Assembly (NCBI GenBank): GCA_041624375.1
Contig: JBFJVD010000001.1
Coordinates: 1 to 57,619, forward strand
Direction: 5' to 3'
Length of the DNA stretch: 57,619 bases
From: JBFJVD01 sp041624375
GTDB taxonomy: Bacteria; Chloroflexota; Anaerolineae; Anaerolineales; E44-bin32
Of this stretch, positions 15,939 to 23,064 are shown piece after piece. Position 1 is the first letter of the stretch, and every line of letters begins with the position of its first letter. A model generated the notes under the pieces. The model was not told the DNA's origin and searched no databases. It saw only the letters and a program-made list of their open reading frames with translations. The position numbers and the translations under genes were made by a program.

Positions 15939-15944
15939 TATAAT
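15939..15944 (+). promoter_or_regulatory. -10 element for enoyl-CoA hydratase run
   Basis: A perfect TATAAT lies 36 bases before the ATG at 15980, just upstream of the divergent tRNA-Pro. The expected -35 falls inside the tRNA 5' region and is poor. Confidence 0.45.
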
Positions 15945-15979
15945 TGCCGCCTGTAGTCGGGTCAAGGAAAGGTTCCGCC

Positions 15980-16762
15980 ATGACCAGCATCCTCTACCAA
16001 GAACGGTCAAACGGGGTCGGATCGCTGACGATGAACCGCCCCGACGTGCGCAACGCCCTGAACTGGGAGGCGATGGACCGCTTCGCAGAAGCCGTTGAGC
16101 GAGCACATGCCTCACCCACACTGCGGGCGCTTGTGCTGACCGGCGCGGGACGAAGCTTTTGCTCCGGCGGGGACCTCACCGAGCTCCATGAGTACCCCTC
16201 CCGGGAAGACGGGCTCCGCTTGGCCTCGGGGATGGGCGAAGCCCTTCGGCGGCTCGAAACCTTGCCGGTGCCGACCATTGCCGCGCTCGAAGGTCCCGCC
16301 CTTGGCGGCGGCGCGGAGATCGCGCTCGCCTGCGACCTTCGCCTGATGGCACAGGATGCGACGCTGGGTATGATGCATATCCGCCTCGGCATCTCACCCG
16401 CCTGGGGTAGCGGCCAGCGTTTGCTCCGGCTGGTCGGCTACGCACTGGCCCTGGAGTGGCTGGCCGCCGGCCGAGTCCTCGATGCACGCGAAGCATTGCA
16501 GCACGGCCTCGTCCACCAGCTTGTGCCCTCTGGCGGCGCCCTCGATCTGGCGCTCGAGCGGGCCGAGTCCTTTGCCCGCCAGGACCCCGGCGCCGTGCGC
16601 GCAGTTAAGAAGCTCCTGCTCGCCGGCCTGAACCTCCCGCCCGATGAGGCAGCAGAGGTGGAACGGGATGCGTTCCCCGATCTATGGGCGGCTCCTGCGC
16701 ACCTGGAAGCCTCCGCGCGCTTCGTCGCCCGCAAGGCCCAGAAGAAGCGGCGCGTCGCTTGA
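15980..16762 (+). CDS. Enoyl-CoA hydratase/isomerase family protein
   Basis: A 260-residue crotonase-superfamily enzyme. The two oxyanion-hole stretches are visible: GRSFCSGGDL (about residues 60-70) and EGPALGGGAEIALACDLRLM (about 100-120). The C-terminal helix region VARKAQKKRR is basic. The ATG at 15980 follows AAGGAAAGG. It starts a three-gene run with a methyltransferase and a lipoprotein hydrolase; the latter two are tightly spaced. Crotonase members catalyse hydration, isomerisation, decarboxylation or thioester hydrolysis, so the exact reaction is open. No other beta-oxidation genes are adjacent. Confidence 0.9.
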   Translation: MTSILYQERSNGVGSLTMNRPDVRNALNWEAMDRFAEAVERAHASPTLRALVLTGAGRSFCSGGDLTELHEYPSREDGLRLASGMGEALRRLETLPVPTIAALEGPALGGGAEIALACDLRLMAQDATLGMMHIRLGISPAWGSGQRLLRLVGYALALEWLAAGRVLDAREALQHGLVHQLVPSGGALDLALERAESFARQDPGAVRAVKKLLLAGLNLPPDEAAEVERDAFPDLWAAPAHLEASARFVARKAQKKRRVA

Positions 16763-16764
16763 CG

Positions 16765-17526
16765 ATGGCCGGTGACGATTTCGCCCGGCTATTCGACGCG
16801 CAGTATGCAGATTACGACTCCGACCTGCCATTCTGGCGGGCGCTGGCGGAGGAAGCAGGTGACCCGGTCCTCGAGTTAGGTTGCGGTACCGGGCGGATTC
16901 TGGCCGCGTTGGCGTCCGTCGGCCACGAAGTCACCGGAATAGAGCGCAGTCCGGCCATGATCGCTGCCGCCCGCATCCGGTTGGCGACATTCGGCGATCG
17001 CGTCGACCTGCATCAGGCCGACCTGCGGGCTTTCATGCTGGATCGGCATTTTGCCTGTGCACTGGTGGCCTGCAACACCTTCGCCGAGCTGACACTTGAA
17101 GAGGCCGCAGCCGTGCTGCGCAGGCTTCACAAACACCTTGCGCCACTCGGGCGGCTCGGGATCGAGCTGCCGAATCCCGATGAAGCCCTGCAGCCTGATG
17201 CCGACGACGATGACATCCTGGCCGCGTTCCTGGAGCCCCAGTCCGGTCATCCGGTCCAGCTCACGGCCGAGCAGACGGTCACCCCAGAGCAACTCCGGGT
17301 GGACGTTCACTGGCGCTATGACGAACTGCTTCCGGACGGGGGCGTCCAGCGCTTTGAGTTCCCGACCACCTATTACCTCCGTTCGGAAGAGACCATGCGG
17401 GAGATGCTTCACGCATGCGGCTTCACGGGTGTGGAAACCTTCGGCGACTTCGACCGGCGGCCGCTCAGCCCGTTGTCGGAACGAATGCTGCTACTGGCCA
17501 CCGCCGGGAACAGCGAGGCAAGCTGA
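16765..17526 (+). CDS. Class I SAM-dependent methyltransferase
   Basis: A 253-residue methyltransferase with motif I VLELGCGTGRIL (about residues 35-46), the acidic motif GIERSPAM, and a post-motif region CNTFAELT. It begins two bases after the hydratase stop and ends with TGATG overlapping the next gene, so translation is probably coupled. The C-terminal FEFPTTYYLRS and FGDFDRRPLS pattern is common in small-molecule methyltransferases with an added beta-subdomain. The substrate is unknown. Confidence 0.9.
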   Translation: MAGDDFARLFDAQYADYDSDLPFWRALAEEAGDPVLELGCGTGRILAALASVGHEVTGIERSPAMIAAARIRLATFGDRVDLHQADLRAFMLDRHFACALVACNTFAELTLEEAAAVLRRLHKHLAPLGRLGIELPNPDEALQPDADDDDILAAFLEPQSGHPVQLTAEQTVTPEQLRVDVHWRYDELLPDGGVQRFEFPTTYYLRSEETMREMLHACGFTGVETFGDFDRRPLSPLSERMLLLATAGNSEAS

Positions 17527-18344
17527 TGAGGGTCTTTATTTTGCTGGCGGTAGGATTGCTGCTCTCAGCCTGCGGCGCGCCAGCCGCCGACGTGACACCC
17601 ATGCCGGCCACCGCCACACCCACCCCGCTGCCAGCCGAGACCCCGACCAACTCACCAACTGCAACTGAGACGGCCACCGATGAGCCCGATGCTGGGCCGC
17701 CGGGCGCATCGGTCCAGACGGTGACCCTGTCCGGTGCAGGTGCGCTGCAGTTGGCAGCCACACTCTTCCTTCCTGCTGAGCGCCCCGCCCCAGGTGTGCT
17801 CCTGCTTCACATGTTCGGCCGTCAGCGCAGCGACTGGGATCCCCTGGCGGGCAGGCTCCAGGAGTCCGGCTACGCCGTTCTAACAATCGACTTGCGCGGA
17901 CATGGAGAGACCGAGGGCGCGCTCGACTGGACTCTGGCCCAGGAGGACGTCCTCCATGCGTACCAGTGGCTGGCTGGGCATGAAGCCATCCAGGCCGAAC
18001 GAACGGCGGTCATCGGCGCCAGCATCGGAGCCAACTTGGCGCTCGTGCTGGGGGCCGCCGCGCCGGAGATCGATGCCCTGATCGCCCTCTCGCCCGGACT
18101 GGACTACTTCGGTGTGCGCACGCAGCCCTCCGTTGAGACGGCCGCCGGCCGCCCCATGCTGCTCGTGGCTGCCGAAAACGACACCTTCGCGGCGGATAGC
18201 GTTCGAAACCTCACACCGCTCGCGGGTGAGTCGGCGGAACAGGTCCTCTTCAGTGGAGGCAGCCATGGCACCCAGCTGCTCGAAGCGGAGCCCGAACTCG
18301 TCGACCGACTCCTGCAATTCCTTCGAACCCACCTGGGCGAGTGA
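17526..18344 (+). CDS. Lipoprotein alpha/beta hydrolase
   Basis: A 272-residue exported hydrolase. The signal peptide ends in lipobox LLSAC (Cys16), followed by a Thr/Pro/Ala-rich linker to about residue 60. The catalytic triad is readable: Ser166 in GASIGAN, Asp219 in AENDT, and His247 in GGSHG. The overall layout fits dienelactone-hydrolase or peptidase S9-like alpha/beta hydrolases. The ATG overlaps the methyltransferase stop. It acts outside the cytoplasm, which makes a shared pathway with the two upstream cytoplasmic enzymes uncertain. Esterase activity is the likeliest guess. Confidence 0.88.
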   Translation: MRVFILLAVGLLLSACGAPAADVTPMPATATPTPLPAETPTNSPTATETATDEPDAGPPGASVQTVTLSGAGALQLAATLFLPAERPAPGVLLLHMFGRQRSDWDPLAGRLQESGYAVLTIDLRGHGETEGALDWTLAQEDVLHAYQWLAGHEAIQAERTAVIGASIGANLALVLGAAAPEIDALIALSPGLDYFGVRTQPSVETAAGRPMLLVAAENDTFAADSVRNLTPLAGESAEQVLFSGGSHGTQLLEAEPELVDRLLQFLRTHLGE

Positions 18345-18423
18345 GCCGCTCCGCAGGGTGGCTATGGGGGAGAGTTGGGCACGCCTGATGATCCTTCATT
18401 TGCCACCGACCGGGGACGGTTAA

Positions 18424-18451
18424 AGAAAAGGAGCCCGTTGAACGGGCTCCT
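18424..18451 (-). terminator. lexA terminator
   Basis: The hairpin AGGAGCCCGT/ACGGGCTCCT (18429-18438 and 18442-18451) is followed on the minus strand by TTTTCTTTA. It lies 30 bases beyond the lexA stop, between two convergent genes. Confidence 0.85.
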
Positions 18452-18480
18452 CAAACGCCGGTCACCAGGGACAGCGAACG

Positions 18481-19140
18481 TCAATTCAGCTGCCGCACCA
18501 CCAGCATCACCTTGCCCTGGACTTCCAGGGTCTCGGGGTTCTCGATGATGATCGGCTTCATCCGTGGGTTCGCCGGCTGCAACCGGACCTTGCTGCCTTC
18601 CCGGTAGATATGCTTCAGCGTGGTCTCTTCCCGTTCCTTATTCCACACGGCCACCATGTCCCCGTTGCTCCATTCAGGGACACGACGCATCACCACGATA
18701 TCGCCTTCGTTCACCATGGCATCGATCATCGAATCCCCCTTGACCTCCAGCGCGAACAGTCCCTCGGTTGAAGGGAGCAAATCACGGGTGATCTCAATCG
18801 CTTCATCCGTGCCGAAGATCTGTGAATCGGTTCCCGGCAGTGGAACGGGTTCGCTGGCGAAGATTCGCCCGACAAGAGGCACCCGCACCACATCGGCCAG
18901 CTGATGTGTGGCTCGCACAAGCTTCTCAGTCAGCCGGATCCCGCGAGACACATTCTGATCGCGATCCAGATACCCCTCATCCACCAACCGGTTCAGGTTG
19001 TAATTGACAACCGAGGTTGATGAAATGTTCGCAGCCTCCCCGATCTCCCGGATCGAAGGCGGGTACCCATTCTCCTCGTTAAACTCCATGATAAAGTCCA
19101 GAATCCGGCGCTGGCGGTCCGATAATTTGCCTTTGGCCAT
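18481..19140 (-). CDS. lexA: SOS repressor LexA
   Basis: A 219-residue LexA. The N-terminal winged helix-turn-helix (about 1-70) is followed by the S24 self-cleavage domain with Ser137 (KGDSM) and Lys176 (TTLKH). The scissile site reads GRIFASEP, giving Ala95-Ser96 in place of the usual Ala-Gly. AAGGAGG lies five bases before the ATG. A GAAC-N4-GTTC box lies between the -35 and -10 of its own promoter, indicating autoregulation. It stands alone and ends at a strong terminator. Confidence 0.97.
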   Translation of the reverse strand: MAKGKLSDRQRRILDFIMEFNEENGYPPSIREIGEAANISSTSVVNYNLNRLVDEGYLDRDQNVSRGIRLTEKLVRATHQLADVVRVPLVGRIFASEPVPLPGTDSQIFGTDEAIEITRDLLPSTEGLFALEVKGDSMIDAMVNEGDIVVMRRVPEWSNGDMVAVWNKEREETTLKHIYREGSKVRLQPANPRMKPIIIENPETLEVQGKVMLVVRQLN

Positions 19141-19209
19141 GATCGCCTCCTTGCAGTTCCGGCCTGAAGCAGGAAGAGCTCTGGCTCAGGTCCGCACGCT
19201 TGTTCTATA

Positions 19210-19238
19210 GTTTAGCGGAACATTCGTTCTATGTCAAG
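19210..19238 (-). promoter_or_regulatory. lexA promoter with LexA box
   Basis: On the minus strand TTGACA (19238-19233), a 17-base spacer and TAAACT (19215-19210). The palindrome GAACATTCGTTC (19219-19230) fills the spacer, the classical place for LexA autorepression and the GAAC-N4-GTTC type of SOS box. Confidence 0.88.
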
Positions 19239-19379
19239 ACGAAAATCACCCGCCTCCCCTCCGCGGGAGCGCTGCCAAAACAACCGCGTAGCCGATCGCT
19301 TCTACGAGCTGTTCCCCACCCCTCGCCAGCCGACTCGCAGCCAAAGGCCCAACCGTTGCAGCGTCGAGAAGAAGCTGTT

Positions 19380-19407
19380 TTGACCTGGCAGCCGGCCGGT
19401 CTACAAT
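19380..19407 (+). promoter_or_regulatory. xpt-guaA promoter
   Basis: TTGACC (19380-19385), a 16-base spacer and TACAAT (19402-19407). The predicted start near 19414 leaves a leader of about 30 bases, too short for a purine riboswitch, so purine control, if any, must work otherwise. Confidence 0.7.
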
Positions 19408-19444
19408 AAGATGGTGAACCCCACCTCCAATCAATGAGGATGAG

Positions 19445-20017
19445 ATGCACAAACTCAAACTCCGGATCCAGACAGATGGAAAGAATCTTGGCGGCGGGAT
19501 CCTCAAGGTCGACGGCTTCATCAATCACCAGGTCGATCCCCTGCTGATGGATGCCTGCGGACGCGAGCTAGCCAACCGCTTCGCGCGCGTCGGCGCCACG
19601 AAGATCCTCACAGCCGAGATCTCTGGCATCGCCCCGGCCCTGACCACGGCGGCGCACCTGGGGCTGCCGGTCGTGTACGCACGAAAATCGAAGCCGATCA
19701 CCATGCCGGATCAGATTTTCCTGACGCTGACCCCTTCCCACACCCGAGGCCGGATCGTCGAACTGATCATTTCCCCGGAATTCCTGGGCCCGGAAGAGAA
19801 AGTGCTCATCATTGACGACTTCCTGGCGACAGGCCAGACCATCCTCGGCCTGGTTCGCCTGGCGCAGGCCGCCGGCGCAACCATCGTCGGCATCGGCGCT
19901 CTCATCGAAAAGACCTTTGAGGGCGGACGTGACCGGCTGGCTCCGGTCCAGGTGCCCATTGAGGCACTTGCAGTCATCACCAACATGGACGACGGCAAGA
20001 TTGTGTTCGCGGACTGA
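19445..20017 (+). CDS. xpt: Xanthine phosphoribosyltransferase
   Basis: A 190-residue type I phosphoribosyltransferase. The PRPP-binding motif VLIIDDFLATGQT is at residues 120-132. The N-terminal KLRIQTDGKNLGGGILKVDG and VYARKSKPITMPDQ stretches match Xpt rather than Hpt or Apt. It converts xanthine and PRPP to XMP in the cytoplasm. The next gene six bases downstream is guaA, which turns XMP into GMP, so the pair forms a complete xanthine-to-GMP salvage step. GAGG precedes the ATG. Length equals the usual family length. Confidence 0.95.
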   Translation: MHKLKLRIQTDGKNLGGGILKVDGFINHQVDPLLMDACGRELANRFARVGATKILTAEISGIAPALTTAAHLGLPVVYARKSKPITMPDQIFLTLTPSHTRGRIVELIISPEFLGPEEKVLIIDDFLATGQTILGLVRLAQAAGATIVGIGALIEKTFEGGRDRLAPVQVPIEALAVITNMDDGKIVFAD

Positions 20018-20023
20018 GCTTCG

Positions 20024-21559
20024 GTGGCCTCAATCGCCATCCTCGATTTCGGATCCCAATACAGCCAGCTGATCGCCCGCCGGGTGCGCGAGGCCCAGGT
20101 GTATTGCGAGCTCTTCCGGCATGACACGCCGGCAGAACAGGTGCAGGCCCTGCAGCCGGCCGGCTACATCCTCTCGGGCGGACCGGCGTCTGTCTACGAG
20201 CCGGGCGCGCCGCAAATCCCACCGTACGTGCTCGAATCGGGCAAGCCGATCCTCGGCATCTGCTATGGGATGCAGGCTCTCACGCACACACTCGGAGGAA
20301 GGGTCGCCCCGGCGGGCCGGCGGGAATATGGTCAGGCGGTGGTCGAGACCATCACGCCGAACCGGCTCCTTCCGGCAGGGATCGAACCCGTGTGGATGTC
20401 ACACGGCGATCGGATCGAAGCACCCCCGCCGGGATTTGCCGTGCTGGCGCGCAGCGACAACTCACCGATCGCCGCGATCGGCGAGGAGGCCACAGGGCGC
20501 TATGGCCTGCAATTCCACCCCGAAGTCCACCACACACCCATCGGGCCCGCCATCCTCTCGGCCTTCGTCCATGGCGTCTGCGGGGCGCCGGCCGATTGGA
20601 CACCGGAGTCGATCGTCGAGCGCGCCGTTGCGCGCATCCAGCAGCAGGTGGGCGCCGCGCCGGTCGTCGCCGGGGTCAGCGGCGGCCTCGATTCGACGGT
20701 CGCCGCCGCCCTGGTACAACGCGCGGTCGGCGATCAGCTCACCTGCATCTTCGTTAACACCGGGTTGCTGCGCCATGCGGAGCCCGAGTCGGTCGTCGAC
20801 ACCTTCAACGAGGTGATCGGCGCGCGGCTCATCGCCGTCGACGCCACCGAAGCCTTCTTCGAGAGCCTTGAAGGCGTCTCCGACCCCGAACAGAAGCGCC
20901 GCCGGATTGGCGAGCGGTTCATTCGGGTTTTCGAGGAGCAGGCGCGGCGCCTCGATCCGGCCGCCCGCCTGCTGGTTCAGGGGACCATCTATCCCGACGT
21001 CGTGGAGTCGAGCGGTGCAGAGCGCACTGTGGCTGCGCGCATCAAGACGCACCATAATGTCGGCGGATTGCCGCCTGATCTCGAATTTGAACTGGTGGAA
21101 CCGCTGCGCTTCCTGTTTAAGGACGAAGTGCGGCTCGTTGGCGCGGCGCTCGGGCTGCCGGAGACCGTACTGTGGCGTCAGCCGTTCCCCGGCCCAGGCC
21201 TGGCGGTCCGTTGTCTGGGCGAGGTCAGCCTGAAACGGGTGCAGCGATTGCGGAATGCGGATAGGATCATCACAGAGGAACTTGCGGCGGCCGAGATGTT
21301 GCGCGAAGAAACCGCCCAGGCCTTTGCAGTGTTGCTGCCGATCCGCTCGGTCGGCGTAATGGGTGACCAGCGGACCTATGCAGAGACGATCGCGCTGCGC
21401 GCCGTGACCACCGAAGACTTCATGACCGCCGACTGGGCGCGCTTGCCGCACGACCTGCTCGCCCGCCTCAGCCGCCGGATCGTGAATGAAGTGGAAGGCG
21501 TGAACCGCGTCGTCTACGACATCACAAGCAAGCCGCCCGCGACCATTGAGTGGGAGTAG
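20024..21559 (+). CDS. guaA: GMP synthase (glutamine-hydrolysing)
   Basis: A 511-residue two-domain enzyme. The N-terminal class I glutamine amidotransferase has Cys80 (GICYGMQ) and His165/Glu167 (FHPEV). The ATP-pyrophosphatase domain has the P-loop SGGLDST at 219-225, followed by the GMP synthase C-terminal dimerisation domain ending ATIEWE. Full family length. The start is a GTG six bases after xpt with no strong Shine-Dalgarno, so coupling to xpt translation is likely. It makes GMP from XMP, glutamine and ATP. Confidence 0.98.
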   Translation: MASIAILDFGSQYSQLIARRVREAQVYCELFRHDTPAEQVQALQPAGYILSGGPASVYEPGAPQIPPYVLESGKPILGICYGMQALTHTLGGRVAPAGRREYGQAVVETITPNRLLPAGIEPVWMSHGDRIEAPPPGFAVLARSDNSPIAAIGEEATGRYGLQFHPEVHHTPIGPAILSAFVHGVCGAPADWTPESIVERAVARIQQQVGAAPVVAGVSGGLDSTVAAALVQRAVGDQLTCIFVNTGLLRHAEPESVVDTFNEVIGARLIAVDATEAFFESLEGVSDPEQKRRRIGERFIRVFEEQARRLDPAARLLVQGTIYPDVVESSGAERTVAARIKTHHNVGGLPPDLEFELVEPLRFLFKDEVRLVGAALGLPETVLWRQPFPGPGLAVRCLGEVSLKRVQRLRNADRIITEELAAAEMLREETAQAFAVLLPIRSVGVMGDQRTYAETIALRAVTTEDFMTADWARLPHDLLARLSRRIVNEVEGVNRVVYDITSKPPATIEWE

Positions 21560-21614
21560 GTCCGCACCGTCCAGCGGCCATTGAATCCCGCAACGCAGTT
21601 GGAGGAGGAAGATC

Positions 21615-22541
21615 ATGGACTATGCAAATGTCCTGCGCAGAAGCTGGGAGATCACCTGGCGCTACAAAGGCTTGTGGGTCCTCGGCATCCTGGCAAGCTG
21701 CGCCAGCGGGGGCGGCGGCGGCAGCGGCGGGGGTGGGAACACCGGGTTTTCGACCGACAGCGGGAATGGACTCCCCCCGCAGGTTGAGCAATTCTTCCGC
21801 GGGGTTCCCGAAGAGTGGATCGTGGCTGCGGTGGTCCTCATCGTCCTGCTTGCGCTGCTCGTCGCCCTGATCGCCTTCGTCGTCGGTGTGCTCGGCCAGG
21901 GCGGCCTGATCGCCGGCTTTAAGCATGCGGATGATGGCAACCCCGTCACCCTGGCGGAAGCGTTCCGCATGGGCCTGCCGCACTTCTGGCGGCTGCTCGC
22001 CATTCAGCTCATCATCGGATTGGCGCTGCTGGTGGTCATCCTGGTCGTGGCAGGTGGTGCGATTCTGACCGCGCTCGCCACCTTCGGTATCGGGCTGATC
22101 TGCCTGATCCCGCTCATCTGCGTGCTCATCCCGCTAGCGATTGGTGTGAGTGTCTACACTGTGTTGGCGAAGGTGGCCGTCGTTGTCGATTCGCTGGACG
22201 TCTTCGCAGCGCTGCGAAAAGCCTGGGAGGTCTTGCGCGCCAACCTAGGACCGATGGCGCTGATGGCGGTCATCCTGCTCCTCGGGGGCGGACTGATCGG
22301 GGCACTCCTGGCGGCGCCGTTCCTGGTGGTCGTCCTGCCGGTTCTGGGCGGTCTGGCCTTCGGCACGGACGAGGCGCTCTTTACCGGGATCGGGCTGGCG
22401 GCCTTGTGCTTCGTGCTCTACCTGCCCGTCTTGATCGTGCTGGACGGCATCCTGCAGACGTTCATCCACGGAGCCTGGACGATCACGTACCGCCGACTGA
22501 CGGGTGCAGCCGGCGCGGCGTCGCTCGCCGCCGCCGAGTGA
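21615..22541 (+). CDS. Polytopic membrane protein with Gly-rich loop
   Basis: A 308-residue inner-membrane protein with about six or seven hydrophobic segments. After the first segment there is an extracytoplasmic Gly/Ser-rich loop (GGGGGSGGGG, residues 33-42). A helix pair near VAVVVDSLDVFAALRKAWEVL is typical of membrane proteins with paired glycerophosphodiesterase-type or DUF7544-like domains. AGGAGG precedes the ATG. It is followed by a strong terminator and lies 55 bases after guaA, so it may be the last gene of that transcript. No function can be assigned. Confidence 0.85.
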   Translation: MDYANVLRRSWEITWRYKGLWVLGILASCASGGGGGSGGGGNTGFSTDSGNGLPPQVEQFFRGVPEEWIVAAVVLIVLLALLVALIAFVVGVLGQGGLIAGFKHADDGNPVTLAEAFRMGLPHFWRLLAIQLIIGLALLVVILVVAGGAILTALATFGIGLICLIPLICVLIPLAIGVSVYTVLAKVAVVVDSLDVFAALRKAWEVLRANLGPMALMAVILLLGGGLIGALLAAPFLVVVLPVLGGLAFGTDEALFTGIGLAALCFVLYLPVLIVLDGILQTFIHGAWTITYRRLTGAAGAASLAAAE

Positions 22542-22572
22542 TCGCAGCGGTCATCTGCACGAACAAGCAGCC

Positions 22573-22613
22573 GCGGGCGAGGGACTCACAGGTTCCTCGC
22601 CCGCTTTACCTTT
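22573..22613 (+). terminator. Terminator of xpt-guaA-membrane protein unit
   Basis: Arms GCGGGCGAGG (22573-22582) and CCTCGCCCGC (22595-22604) with a 12-base loop are followed by TTTACCTTT. Confidence 0.85.
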
Positions 22614-22620
22614 AAGAAGA

Positions 22621-22651
22621 GACCCTCCCGCAGGGGTATGACGGGAGGGTC
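22621..22651 (-). terminator. Probable terminator of the 57-residue membrane protein gene
   Basis: Ten-base arms GACCCTCCCG and CGGGAGGGTC with an 11-base loop. On the minus strand it is followed by TCTTCTTAAA, a weak T tract. It lies about 105 bases beyond the small gene's stop. Confidence 0.5.
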
Positions 22652-22755
22652 AGCCGGAGGGAGGCTCAAGAGGCGCACTAGGAGATTCTTCGTGACACCT
22701 CGAGGCCACTAGGTTGGGACAGATACGCTTCGCTTGGTCCGGTTCCGCTCCTGGT

Positions 22756-22929
22756 TCAGGGCCAGACTTGCCAGATGCGCCACAGAAGCGTGAACTCGGT
22801 GATCAGGACAGCTGCGAAGCCGGTCAGCAGGATGGCCCGAATGAAACGTTCACCTTTCTGACCTTGGGGCTCCCGTTCGGCCGGAAGCTCGACCATTGTG
22901 GCTGTCAGCTTCTCGGGTGAACGGATCAT
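22756..22929 (-). CDS. Small single-pass membrane protein (57 residues)
   Basis: This short gene begins MIRSPEKLTATMVELPAE. It has a charged N-terminal 28 residues, then one hydrophobic segment (about residues 30-50, FIRAILLTGFAAVLITEF) and a Trp-rich end RIWQVWP. AAGGAAAGGGG lies about eight to ten bases before the ATG, and a hairpin with a weak T tract lies downstream. I do not recognise it. Its neighbours are a convergent membrane-protein gene and the divergent VWA-like gene. The complete translation signals and the sensible membrane topology support a real gene; comparison with related genomes would settle it. Confidence 0.6.
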   Translation of the reverse strand: MIRSPEKLTATMVELPAEREPQGQKGERFIRAILLTGFAAVLITEFTLLWRIWQVWP

Positions 22930-23052
22930 TTCTAGCGCCCCTTTCCTTCATCTGTCGCAGCCATCATATGTCAGTTTGAGCAGGGAGTGGGGGGTTTGTA
23001 AGCCCATCGAAAGCCATGCCGGCACGGGTCCGGGAACTGCATACGGGCGTGC

Positions 23053-23058
23053 TACAAT
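23053..23058 (+). promoter_or_regulatory. -10 element six bases before a start codon (leaderless)
   Basis: TACAAT is followed after six bases by the ATG at 23065, so the predicted transcript starts at or next to the start codon. There is no Shine-Dalgarno. Confidence 0.6.
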
Positions 23059-23064
23059 GTGCCC

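Noticed and set aside
19414..19444. Purine riboswitch in the xpt leader
   Set aside because: The predicted leader is about 30 bases, far too short for the aptamer, and no three-way junction motifs are present.
20462..21616. 384-codon minus-strand frame over guaA
   Set aside because: Antisense shadow of the guaA synthetase half; no independent start signals.
21705..21745. G-rich repeat tract as a mobile or regulatory repeat
   Set aside because: It encodes the Gly/Ser-rich loop of the membrane protein in frame and is explained by coding.
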